From: Planctomycetota bacterium
Lineage (GTDB): Bacteria > Planctomycetota > UBA1135 > GCA-002686595
DNA length: 42,871 bases
Assembly (NCBI GenBank): GCA_020638835.1
Contig: JACKHV010000012.1
Span: forward strand, 1 to 42,871
Reading direction: 5' to 3'
Shown one piece after another: positions 15,951 to 23,802 of the stretch. Position 1 is the stretch's first letter. Each line of letters opens with the position of its first letter. The notes beneath the pieces were generated by a model that made no database searches, was not told the origin of the DNA, and saw only the letters and a program-made list of their open reading frames with translations. Both the position numbers and the translations under genes were made by a program.

Positions 15951-16775
15951 TCAGCCCAGCCGGGACTCGAGGCCGGGGACCGACGCCTCGAGCAGGCGGC
16001 GGAAGTCGGACGCGGCCTGGGCGCCGGCCTCCACGACCTCGGCGTGGTTCAGCTCCTCGCCGGTGATGCCGGCGGCGAGGTTCGTGATGCAGCTGACCGC
16101 GGCCACGCGCATGCCGGAGGCGGCACCGGCCAAGGCTTCGAGCGCCGTGCTCATGCCGACGGCGTTCGCGCCGGCCCAGCGCAGCATGCGGACCTCGGCG
16201 GGCGTCTCGTAGGTCGGCCCGAGCAGCGCGCCGTAGACGCCGTGGTGCAGGTCGATGCCCGTCGCTCGCGCGCCTTCGTCGAGGGCGGCGCCGAAGTTCG
16301 GATCGTAGGGGCAGCCGACCACCGACTCGTCCGGTCCGAGCGGGGTGCGGCCCTGCATGTTGAGGTGGTCGGTGATACGCATCAGCGCGGGGATCGGCCA
16401 GTCGGCCTGCAGTCCGCCGGCGGCGTTCGTGAGCACGAGGCCGCCGATGCCCAGCGCGCCGAAGGCGCGGACGGCGCGCGTCACTTCGAAGGCGGACCAA
16501 CCTTCGTAGAGGTGCACGCGTCCTTGTTGCGCGACGACCGGAACGCCCGCGATGCGGCCGACGACGAGGCGGCCCGCGTGTCCGGGGACGCCGCTCATCG
16601 GCATGCCGTGGAGGTCCGCGTAGGAGATCGACTCGGCGTCCTCGAGCCCGTCGGCGAAGGCGCCCAAGCCGGAGCCGAGGACGAACGCGAGGCGCGCGTC
16701 GCCGACGCCGCGGAGGCGCAGGCTCTCGGTCAGTCGGGCGCGCAGGTCGCGCTCGCTCGTTCGCACGGCGTTCAT
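15951..16775 (-). CDS. punA: Purine nucleoside phosphorylase (trimeric type)
   Basis: 274 residues. It splits inosine and guanosine (and deoxy forms) with phosphate to base and (deoxy)ribose-1-phosphate. Family landmarks are 'VLGSGLGAFAD' (32-42, phosphate Ser), 'GVPGHAGRLVVG' (62-73), 'GRVHLYEGW' with His88, 'LTNAAGG', 'GPTYETPAEVRMLR' with Glu190, and 'SCITNLAAG' with Asn232. Glu190 and Asn232 match human Glu201/Asn243, the purine-contacting pair for 6-oxopurines. It is the last gene of the nucleoside cluster, starting 11 bp after the nupC stop, so co-translation with the transporter is likely. The start at 16775 gives the standard length. Confidence 0.94.
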   Translation of the reverse strand: MNAVRTSERDLRARLTESLRLRGVGDARLAFVLGSGLGAFADGLEDAESISYADLHGMPMSGVPGHAGRLVVGRIAGVPVVAQQGRVHLYEGWSAFEVTRAVRAFGALGIGGLVLTNAAGGLQADWPIPALMRITDHLNMQGRTPLGPDESVVGCPYDPNFGAALDEGARATGIDLHHGVYGALLGPTYETPAEVRMLRWAGANAVGMSTALEALAGAASGMRVAAVSCITNLAAGITGEELNHAEVVEAGAQAASDFRRLLEASVPGLESRLG

Positions 16776-16786
16776 GGGCGCGGAGC

Positions 16787-18142
16787 TTACAGGAAGATGC
16801 CGGCGACGGTGGCCGTCATCCACGAGGCGAAGGCGCCGCCGAGCATGGCACGCATGGCGAGGCGCGACAGGTCGAGCTTGCGGTCCGGCGCCAGGGGCGA
16901 GATGCCGCCGATCTGGATGCCGACGGAGGCGAAGTTCGCGAAGCCGCAGAGGGCGTAGGCCGCCATCTCGGCCGAGCGCGCGTGCTCGAAGACCGTGTGG
17001 CGTACGGCATCGGAGGAGGAGGCCGCGGCGGCGACACCGGAGGAGCTCGCGTCAGCGGCGTTGCTCAGCAGTTCAGGCGGGAAGTAGGTGACGAGGTCCT
17101 TGAAAGCGACGAACTCGTTGATCGCGATCTTCGTGCCGAGCAAGGAGCCGAACAGCTCGCAGTCGTGCCAGCCTTCGACGCCCATGCACCACGCGAGCGG
17201 GGCGAGCAGCTTGCCGAACAGCAGCGAGAGCGACAGCTCGCCGGGGGCCATGCCGAAGGACTCTCCGATCGCGCCCAGAGGCCAGTTCACGAAGTTCACC
17301 AGCGCAATGAACGCGATCAACATCGCGATCACGTTCAGCCAGAGCTTCAGGCCGTCCTGCGTGCCGTTGGTCGCCGCCTCGATCAGGTTGCAGGAGTCGC
17401 GCTCGATGCGCAGCTTCAGCGCGCCGGAGGTCGGCGAGACTTCCGTCTCCGGCTGCATCAGCTTCGCGACGACGAAGGCCGCCGGCGCGCTCATCACGGA
17501 CGCCGTGAGCAGGTGCGGACCGACCTCCGAACCGATGATGCCCATGTAGACGGCGAGCACGGAGCCGGCGAGCGTCGCGAAGCCGCCGGTCATCAGCGCG
17601 TTCAGCTCGCTGTTCGTCATCTTCGCGAGGTAGGGCTTCACGACCAGCGGAGCTTCCGTCTGACCGACGAAGATGTTCGCGGCCATCGCCATCGACTCCG
17701 CGCCGGACACGCCGAGGATCTTGCTCATCGAACGGGCGAGCACCCACACGACGAACTGGATCACGCCGAGGTGGTAGAGCACGCTCATCAAGGCGCTGAA
17801 GAAGATGATCGCGACGAGCCCGGTGCCCGCGAAGGCGAAGATGAAGGCACCGTCGGAGCCGAACACGCCTTCCATCGCGCTGTACTTCGCGAGCGGGCCG
17901 AACACGAAGGCCGCTCCCGGCTCGTTCATGCTGAGCAGCTTCGTGACGAAGTCGGCCGCCGCCTTGAAGATCCTCCGCCCGCCGACCGAATCGATGACCA
18001 GCCAGGCGAGCACGAACTGCATCGACAGTCCGCCGAGGACGATGCGCCACGGGACGGTGCGACGGTGGCTCGAGAACAACCAGGCGAGCACGCAGAACAC
18101 CGCGATACCGAAGAGGCCTTGGACGACTTGCATGGCTGACAT
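16787..18142 (-). CDS. nupC: Concentrative nucleoside transporter (NupC/CNT family)
   Basis: 451 residues with many membrane helices. CNT proteins import nucleosides with protons or sodium. Signature segments are 'GQTEAPLVVKPYL' (nucleoside and ion site), 'MTGGFATLAGSVLAVYMGI', 'IAINEFVAF' and 'ALCGFANFASVGIQIGG'. A Ser/Ala-rich stretch ('DASSSGVAAAASSSDAV') is inserted in a late loop. The ATG at 18142 or the one three codons later could be used; neither has a Shine-Dalgarno sequence. The long palindrome at 18187-18300 lies just upstream and separates it from deoA. It directly precedes punA. Confidence 0.93.
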   Translation of the reverse strand: MSAMQVVQGLFGIAVFCVLAWLFSSHRRTVPWRIVLGGLSMQFVLAWLVIDSVGGRRIFKAAADFVTKLLSMNEPGAAFVFGPLAKYSAMEGVFGSDGAFIFAFAGTGLVAIIFFSALMSVLYHLGVIQFVVWVLARSMSKILGVSGAESMAMAANIFVGQTEAPLVVKPYLAKMTNSELNALMTGGFATLAGSVLAVYMGIIGSEVGPHLLTASVMSAPAAFVVAKLMQPETEVSPTSGALKLRIERDSCNLIEAATNGTQDGLKLWLNVIAMLIAFIALVNFVNWPLGAIGESFGMAPGELSLSLLFGKLLAPLAWCMGVEGWHDCELFGSLLGTKIAINEFVAFKDLVTYFPPELLSNAADASSSGVAAAASSSDAVRHTVFEHARSAEMAAYALCGFANFASVGIQIGGISPLAPDRKLDLSRLAMRAMLGGAFASWMTATVAGIFL

Positions 18143-18186
18143 TGGAGGGAAGCGAGAGCGCGATCACAACGTGTGGCAGCGCCGTG

Positions 18187-18300
18187 GCCGGGAAATACCG
18201 TGCCGTAGTCGTTCGTTCCCGGGTCGGCCGACGACGACGGCACGGACGAAGCCTCGGACCGATCCGGGAACAAACGCCTACGGCACGGTACTTCCCCGGC
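18187..18300. repeat. Long imperfect palindrome between deoA and nupC
   Basis: Two ~37-nt arms (18187-18223 and 18264-18300) are inverted copies, with three substitutions and one single-base indel over about 36 aligned positions. The conserved core 'taccgtgccgtag' is perfect in both. The 40-nt centre is not obviously structured. No frame in it looks coding. It fills most of the 187-bp gap, so it could act as a transcription terminator or RNA-processing hairpin that sets deoBA apart from nupC-punA. It could also be a copy of a dispersed palindromic element. I see no second copy in this window. Confidence 0.8.
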
Positions 18301-18329
18301 TGCGACAGGTCGTCGCGCCGCGCGCCGAC

Positions 18330-19622
18330 TCAGTCCACGCGGCCGAGCACGAGCGGCGGGGCCTCGTAGGCGTCCGTCACGCGCAGACCCGCGTCGAGCA
18401 AGGCCAGGCAGTCCTCGAGCCCCCGGCCGCGCTGGTGGTGCACGCGCGCGAGCAGGTCGCCCTCGGAGACGGAGGCGCCGGCCAGGACGGGGAACTCGAA
18501 ACCGACGGCGGGATCGATCTCGTCCTCGATGCGGCGGCGTCCGCCGCCGAGCTCGACGAGGGCGCCGCCGACGGCTCGCAGGTCGGTGTACTCGAGCACG
18601 CCGGAGCGCGGCGCGCGCAGTTCGTGCACTTCCTTGGTGCGCGCAAGGTGCTGCAGCGCGCCGGGCTTCGCGCCCTGCGCAGCGATCACGCGCTCGAAGT
18701 GTTCCATCGCGCTGCCGTCGGCGAGGCTGGCCGCGATCCGCACGCGCCCCGCGTCGACGTCGTCGCAGATGCCGCCGAGCACGAGCGCTTCGCCGCCTTG
18801 CAACAGCACGAGCTCGCGCAAGTCGTCCGGTCCCTCGCCGCGCAGGCAGGCGAGCGACTCCTCGATCTCGAGCGCGTGCCCGACGCAGACGCCGAGCGGT
18901 TCCGCCATGCTCGTCTGGTACGCGGCCGCCTTCACGCCGAGCGACCCGGCGAGGCCGATCATCACGCGCGCTAGTTCCGCGCCGCGGTCGACGTCGGTGA
19001 TGAACGCGCCGCTGCCGAACTTGACGTCGAGCACCAAGCCGTCGAGTCCCTCGGCCAGTTTCTTCGACATGATCGAGCTCGCGATCAGCGGGATCGACTC
19101 GACGGTGCCGGTCACGTCGCGCAGCGCGTAGAGCTTGCGGTCGGCGGGAACGATGTCCTTCGTCTGCGCGCCGAACGCGAGCCCGGTCTCGGTCAAGGTG
19201 CGGCGGAAGGCGTCCTCGTCGAGCCCGGTGTGCATGCCGGGGATCGCCTCGAGCTTGTCGAGCGTCCCGCCGGTGTGTCCGAGGCCTCGCCCCGAGATCA
19301 TTGGGACGGCGAGCCCGCACGCCGCCATCGCCGGCGCGAGCGGGATCGAGACCTTGTCGCCGACCCCGCCGGTCGAGTGCTTGTCGACCTTCGGCCGGTC
19401 GAGCTCGGGGAAGCTCAGGACCTTGCCGGAGTGCAGCATCGCCTTCATCCACGCCTCGAGCTCGCGCGGCGCCATGCCGTTCAAGAAGATCGCCATGGCG
19501 AGCGCAGCGGCTTGGTACTCCGCAACGCGGTCCGCGACGTAGCCGTCGATGAACCAGCGGATCTGTTCCGCCGACAACTCACGCCCGTCGCGCTTCGCGA
19601 CGATCACGGAACGCGCGTCCAT
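18330..19622 (-). CDS. deoA: Thymidine (pyrimidine-nucleoside) phosphorylase
   Basis: 430 residues. It converts thymidine, and possibly uridine, plus phosphate to base and (deoxy)ribose-1-phosphate. Motifs: 'KHSTGGVGDK' (81-90, phosphate binding), 'MISGRGLGHTGGTLDKLE', 'KLYALRDVTGTVESIPLIASSIMSKK' and 'DVKFGSGAF'. The C-terminal domain ('LRAPRSGVLEYTDL', 'GASVSEGDLLARVH') is complete. The ATG at 19622 overlaps the deoB stop as TGATG, so I prefer it to the GTG one codon upstream. Sequence alone does not separate thymidine-specific DeoA from broader pyrimidine-nucleoside phosphorylase (Pdp). Confidence 0.93.
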   Translation of the reverse strand: MDARSVIVAKRDGRELSAEQIRWFIDGYVADRVAEYQAAALAMAIFLNGMAPRELEAWMKAMLHSGKVLSFPELDRPKVDKHSTGGVGDKVSIPLAPAMAACGLAVPMISGRGLGHTGGTLDKLEAIPGMHTGLDEDAFRRTLTETGLAFGAQTKDIVPADRKLYALRDVTGTVESIPLIASSIMSKKLAEGLDGLVLDVKFGSGAFITDVDRGAELARVMIGLAGSLGVKAAAYQTSMAEPLGVCVGHALEIEESLACLRGEGPDDLRELVLLQGGEALVLGGICDDVDAGRVRIAASLADGSAMEHFERVIAAQGAKPGALQHLARTKEVHELRAPRSGVLEYTDLRAVGGALVELGGGRRRIEDEIDPAVGFEFPVLAGASVSEGDLLARVHHQRGRGLEDCLALLDAGLRVTDAYEAPPLVLGRVD

Positions 19623-20809
19623 CACGCGCGCACCACGTCCGAGAAGAAGGACCGGCCGGGACCGGCGGGGGTGAGGCCCAAGGCTTCTTCGACCGTCGCG
19701 CCGATGTCCGCGAAGGTCGCGCGCGTGCCGAGGTCGACGCCGCCGCGCACGGCGGGGCCCGCGACGATGAGCGGCACGTACTCGCGCGTGTGGTCCGTCG
19801 TCTCGGTGTGCGTCGGGTCGTTCCCGTGGTCGGCCGTCAGGATGACGACGTCGTTCGCGCGCAGCTCGCGCTCGAACACGCGGTAGTCCGCGTCGAAGTC
19901 CTCCAGCGCGCGCCGGTAACCCGCGGCGTCACGCCGATGCCCGTAGAGCATGTCGAAGTCGACGAGGTTCACGAACACCAGCCCGGAGTCCAGGCGCTTC
20001 GCGGCAGCGGTCACGTGCACCATGCCGTCGCGGTTGCCCTCGGTGTGAACCGACTCCGTCAGGCCGCGTCCCGCGAAGATGTCGGAGATCTTGCCCACGC
20101 CGACGACCGGAACGCCAGCCGCCTTCAAGCGGTCGAGGCTGGTGTCGCGCGGCGGCAGCAGCGAGTAGTCCTTGCGGTTGTACGTGCGCTGGAACGAACC
20201 GACTTCACCGACGAAGGGTCGCGCGATGACGCGACCGACGCCGAGCGGCGTGAGGATCTCGCGCGCGACTTCGCAGCAGTGGTACAGACGCTCCAGCCCG
20301 AAGTGGGTCTCGTGCGCCGCGACTTGGAAGACGCTGTCGGCGCTCGTGTAGACGATCGGCTTGCCCGTCGCGATGTGTTCCGCGCCGAGCTCTTCGATGA
20401 TCTGCGTTCCCGACGCCGGTCGGTTGCCGAGCACGCCGGGCAGCTCGCAGCGCTCGACGAAGGGGTCGATCACCTCGGGCGGGAAACCGGCAGCAAAGAC
20501 CGGGAAGGCGAAGTCGAGCGGACAGCCCATCATCTCCCAGTGGCCCGTCGAGGTGTCCTTCCCCGGCGAGGCTTCCGCGCAGCGCCCGAAGGACCCGGTC
20601 GGGTGCGGCGGGCAGGCGACGCCCGTAACGCCGGGCACGCAACCGAGTCCGAGTTCGGCGAGCCGCGGCGCATCCAAGCCGCCGGACGCGGCGATCAGGT
20701 GGTCGAGCGTGTGCGCGCCTTCGTCACCGAAGTCGCCGGCGTCGGGCAGCGCCCCCACGCCGAGCGAGTCCAGGACGATCAAGAAGACGCGACGCTGCAA
20801 CGAACCCAT
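19622..20809 (-). CDS. deoB: Phosphopentomutase
   Basis: 395 residues, the usual length. It interconverts (deoxy)ribose-1-phosphate and 5-phosphate, linking the phosphorylases to central metabolism. The alkaline-phosphatase-superfamily core is intact: 'FLIVLDSLGVGALPDAGDFGD' (Mn ligand Asp14), the phosphorylated threonine in 'GKDTSTGHWEMMG' (Thr86), and metal ligands in 'VDFDMLYGHRRD' and 'LTADHGNDPTHTETTDHTRE'. It lies 3 bp downstream of the small acidic protein and overlaps deoA, forming one translation unit. Confidence 0.95.
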   Translation of the reverse strand: MGSLQRRVFLIVLDSLGVGALPDAGDFGDEGAHTLDHLIAASGGLDAPRLAELGLGCVPGVTGVACPPHPTGSFGRCAEASPGKDTSTGHWEMMGCPLDFAFPVFAAGFPPEVIDPFVERCELPGVLGNRPASGTQIIEELGAEHIATGKPIVYTSADSVFQVAAHETHFGLERLYHCCEVAREILTPLGVGRVIARPFVGEVGSFQRTYNRKDYSLLPPRDTSLDRLKAAGVPVVGVGKISDIFAGRGLTESVHTEGNRDGMVHVTAAAKRLDSGLVFVNLVDFDMLYGHRRDAAGYRRALEDFDADYRVFERELRANDVVILTADHGNDPTHTETTDHTREYVPLIVAGPAVRGGVDLGTRATFADIGATVEEALGLTPAGPGRSFFSDVVRA

Positions 20810-20812
20810 CCC

Positions 20813-21037
20813 TTACTTGTCGATCGCGTCCTGGATGACTTCTTCGATCGCTTCCACGAACTCCTCGACCCACTCGTCGCCGAAGTCGCGCTCGAGCAGT
20901 TCGCGCTCCGCGAACTCCCAGCGCCCGGACCGCGGGTCGAAGTCGAACTGGTAGTCATGCTCGCTGCCGTCGTCTTCCGTCACCATGACCATCACGATGT
21001 TGTTCGGAGCGTCGAGTTCGATGCGGTAGTCGGCCAT
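20813..21037 (-). CDS. Small acidic protein at the head of the deo operon
   Basis: 74 residues, strongly acidic, starting 'MADYRIELDAPNNIVMVMV' with a beta-hairpin-like pattern and ending in a helix rich in Glu ('DEWVEEFVEAIEEVIQDAIDK'). It has no signal peptide or membrane segment and no domain that I recognise. GAGGAA lies 6 nt before the ATG, one of very few Shine-Dalgarno-like sequences in the window. The stop is 3 bp from the deoB ATG, so it is almost surely made with deoB and deoA. A regulatory or accessory role in nucleoside catabolism is possible but unproven. Confidence 0.72.
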   Translation of the reverse strand: MADYRIELDAPNNIVMVMVTEDDGSEHDYQFDFDPRSGRWEFAERELLERDFGDEWVEEFVEAIEEVIQDAIDK

Positions 21038-21186
21038 GGGTCGGTTCCTCGCGCGCAGATGGGCGGAGGCGGGAGGCGTTTCCTGGGGGCTTTCGTGGGG
21101 CTCGAAGAGGGAGGATCCCGTCGAGGCGGGGAGGGACTATGATACGACGACCGGACCGGCGTCCAGCCCCGTACGGGTCACAGACT

Positions 21187-22347
21187 ATGCGATTCTTCTC
21201 CCTGCTCGGCGGTTGTCTGCTGTTCACGCTCGCTTCTTGCAGCGCCTGGCGGCCAGCGGCGGAGTACGACAGCTGGACGCTCTACGTCCAGAGCGGAGAC
21301 GACGTCGAACCGGCGCCCTACGAGGCCACCGTGTTCCCCGCGCTGCTGTTCGTCGAGGAACAGCTCGGCCCCTTCCGCGATCACGTGAACATCCACGCGC
21401 ACGAGGACGGAGTCACCATGGACGGCGGCGGCTTCGGTCGGGCCAGCGGCGGCGGAGCGTCGGGCACCGGCGAAGTCCCGGGCATCGGGCCGGCTCGCGT
21501 GCGCGCCTTCCACACGCGCTCGAAGAACAAGCTCTTCTCCCGCTCGAAGATCGTCACGGGAACGCCCGAACCGGGCACGATGGTGCACGAGCTGGTGCAC
21601 GCGCGCTTCGCGGAGCGGCCGGACGAGCTGCCGCTGTGGTTCGAGGAAGGCTACGCCAGCCTGCTCGGTGACGGCGTTCTGAACGACGGACGCTGGACCT
21701 TCGACGGCCTGGCTTGCTGGCAGTGGCGCGAGCTGCGCGAGCAGGAGTTCACCGACGCCGACCTCGCGCGGCTGCTCGAGATCGGCGCGGGCGACGCGCA
21801 GACGGCTCGCGAGAACGTGCTCGTGCACTTCGTCGGCTGGGCGATCGTCTTCGACCTCTACCGCGAGACGGGCCACACCGATCCGGACCTGCTGCTGATG
21901 CACTTCGGCCACGGCGGAGATCCGGTGGTGCAGGCGCGCGAACGCCTCGAGCACACGCTGGCCGACGAGACGCCGGTCGACTGGATGGAGCGCCTCAAGA
22001 GCGACGACCCGAGCGTGCGCATGGCGACGGCGAAGGGCTCGTGGAAGCTCGTGTCGCGCGCCGTGCTGACCAAGCTCCTGCGCGCGCTCGAGACCGAAGA
22101 CGACGACGAAGTGCGCGTCACGCTCGCGATCAACAGCCTCGCGATCGCCGGCGAGCGCCGCCTCGGCTGGCGCACCGACGCGTGGATGTGGCGCTCGATC
22201 TTTCCAGTGCTGCGCGACGCGCAACTCGACGACCCTCGTGAACAAGAAGCGCTGCGCAAGATCTACCGCGCGTACCGGCGCGGCGGATCGGACCGCGACC
22301 AGACGCAGGCCGCGCTGAACACGCTCAGCCGCTTCTGGGAGGAGTAG
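21187..22347 (+). CDS. Zinc-metallopeptidase-like lipoprotein (gluzincin type) with HEAT-like C-terminus
   Basis: 386 residues from the ATG at 21187; a start 16 codons earlier would spoil the signal peptide. Lipobox L-A-S-C (Cys18). The zinc site is 'MVHELVHARF' (His134, Glu135, His138), with 'LPLWFEEGYASLLG' providing a Glu (153 or 154) as third ligand. This His-Glu-x-x-His plus downstream Glu layout is that of gluzincins (peptidase MA clan). A glycine-rich insertion (~80-97) lies before it. Residues ~265-385 are helical, with a HEAT-like repeat ('DDPSVRMATAKGSWKLVSRAVLTKLLRAL'). The substrate is unknown. A TATGAT hexamer at 21138-21143 could be its -10 box. The gene is divergent from the deo operon. 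Confidence 0.82.
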   Translation: MRFFSLLGGCLLFTLASCSAWRPAAEYDSWTLYVQSGDDVEPAPYEATVFPALLFVEEQLGPFRDHVNIHAHEDGVTMDGGGFGRASGGGASGTGEVPGIGPARVRAFHTRSKNKLFSRSKIVTGTPEPGTMVHELVHARFAERPDELPLWFEEGYASLLGDGVLNDGRWTFDGLACWQWRELREQEFTDADLARLLEIGAGDAQTARENVLVHFVGWAIVFDLYRETGHTDPDLLLMHFGHGGDPVVQARERLEHTLADETPVDWMERLKSDDPSVRMATAKGSWKLVSRAVLTKLLRALETEDDDEVRVTLAINSLAIAGERRLGWRTDAWMWRSIFPVLRDAQLDDPREQEALRKIYRAYRRGGSDRDQTQAALNTLSRFWEE

Positions 22348-22365
22348 CGCGCCTCCGCACAGCGA

Positions 22366-23715
22366 TCAGTAGCTGATCGCGTCCGTGCAGTGTTCGCGCA
22401 GGCGCGCGGTCCACAGGTCCGCGTCGAGCCCGATCGCGAGGCGCTCGGGAGCCTGGTACTGCACCATGACTTCCTTGAGCTTGTACTTCAGGTCGTAGTT
22501 GAAGAGGCGTTCGCGCAGCTCCCCGGCGAGTTCACGGATCGCCTTGTCGCGGATCAGGCCGCCCGCGAGGTCGGCGTAGGTGAGCAGCTCCATGTAGTCG
22601 GTGAGCTGCTCGAGGAACTGCTGTTCGTCGAGCTTGCCGCGCGCCGCGATCGACGCGAGAGCCGCGTCGCGCAAGGGACGCTGCGTCTCGTCGAGTTCCG
22701 CGTCGGTCAGTTCGCCGAGGTAGCTCGCCGCCAACCAGTCCCCCATCCGACCGAGCTGCCGAACGGCCGCCGGCCAGAGCGGGTGGCGCGGCGAGAACGC
22801 GAACTTCAGGAACTCGACGTAGGCGGCGTACCGCGGGCCGTGCGCGACCGCTTCGAGCGCGGCTTCACGCAGCGCCATCGGACGCTCGTCGTCGCGCATC
22901 ACCGACAACAGGGCTTGCGTGGGAACTTCCATCGGCTCCAGCTGCAGCGCGCATGCGGCGACGGCCATGGCGAGCGTCGCGTCGGGATGGCGCGCGACGT
23001 CGGCGAGGGCGTCGAGCAGCTGCGCGGAGCGGCGCTTCGACGAACGCAGCGCGAGGATGCTGCGCAGGGCGTCGCCGCGCGACGGTTGTTCCGGCGCGGG
23101 CGCGGCCGTCGCGGTGCCTTCGCGGACCAGGCGGGCTTCGCGCAGCAAGCCGAGGTAGACGGTGCCTTCGCCGAGCGGCGCCGAGTAGCCGGTCGCGTCC
23201 TCGCGCTCGGGCGCTTGCGCCACGAGTTCCTCGCGCAGCAGCGCCTCGGACTCCGACAACTCGCCGTGGTGCTGCTCGAGCCAGTCGAGCGTCAAGCCCG
23301 GCCGCGTCAGGAGCGCCGCGCGCGCGGACTGCGCGTCGACCACGACGGTCGAGTCGAGCGTCCACGCCGCGAGCTGCAACCAGCGCGGGTCGTCGGCGCG
23401 CACCAGCACGCCGCCGTAGACGCTCCAGCGCTCGGGACGGCAGAGCGCGAGCCACTCGAGGAACTCGAACTCGCCGCGTTCGTGCAACCACTCGGCCCAG
23501 CGCACCTCATCGTCCTGCTCACGCACTTCGCGTCGGTACCAACCCCAGCGGCCGTCGAAGTCGAGGTCGAGGAAGTCCTGCTGCGCCTGACTGAGCTCCC
23601 GCGTTCCGCTCGTCTGCGTCGGCGCCGCCGGGCCCGCCTGCTGTCCGCCGGCGGGTTCGTCGGGGGAACAGCTCGCGAGGAGCGCGGCGGCGAGGAGCAG
23701 GGCGGGGAGCTTCAT
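22366..23715 (-). CDS. Helical (HEAT-like) lipoprotein of unknown function
   Basis: 449 residues; the ATG at 23715 starts a lipoprotein signal with lipobox L-A-S-C (Cys16), followed by a Gln/Gly/Pro linker. The frame is open further upstream but reads as an Arg-rich shadow there. The mature part is almost all alpha-helical with a loose HEAT-type spacing, for example 'LLDALADVARHPDATLAMAVAACAL' and 'REAALEAVAHGPRYAAYVEFLKFAF'. I recognise no catalytic motif. It is convergent with the zinc-peptidase lipoprotein, 18 bp apart, and both carry HEAT-like repeats. A TATGCT hexamer (23760 to 23755) lies 39 nt before the start. Confidence 0.75.
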   Translation of the reverse strand: MKLPALLLAAALLASCSPDEPAGGQQAGPAAPTQTSGTRELSQAQQDFLDLDFDGRWGWYRREVREQDDEVRWAEWLHERGEFEFLEWLALCRPERWSVYGGVLVRADDPRWLQLAAWTLDSTVVVDAQSARAALLTRPGLTLDWLEQHHGELSESEALLREELVAQAPEREDATGYSAPLGEGTVYLGLLREARLVREGTATAAPAPEQPSRGDALRSILALRSSKRRSAQLLDALADVARHPDATLAMAVAACALQLEPMEVPTQALLSVMRDDERPMALREAALEAVAHGPRYAAYVEFLKFAFSPRHPLWPAAVRQLGRMGDWLAASYLGELTDAELDETQRPLRDAALASIAARGKLDEQQFLEQLTDYMELLTYADLAGGLIRDKAIRELAGELRERLFNYDLKYKLKEVMVQYQAPERLAIGLDADLWTARLREHCTDAISY

Positions 23716-23776
23716 CAGGGAGGCGGGCGGCGGGGCGGTTCGGTCGGGTCGCAGAGCATAACTCGCCCGAGCGGAT

Positions 23777-23802
23777 CCGACGCGCGTCGGCGTGGCGACG
23801 CC
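23777..23802. terminator. Overlapping GC-rich hairpins after the membrane glycosyltransferase gene
   Basis: A 14-nt perfect palindrome (ccgacgcgcgtcgg, 23777-23790) is followed by a 5-bp stem (ggcgt 23789-23793, acgcc 23798-23802) that touches the stop codon of the upstream minus-strand gene. It may end that transcript. No U tract is present. Confidence 0.3.

Noticed and set aside
16784..16789. TAAGCT 8 nt before the punA start as a -10 box.
   Set aside because: Its first three bases are the nupC stop codon, and the genes are 11 bp apart in one operon, so the match is probably incidental.
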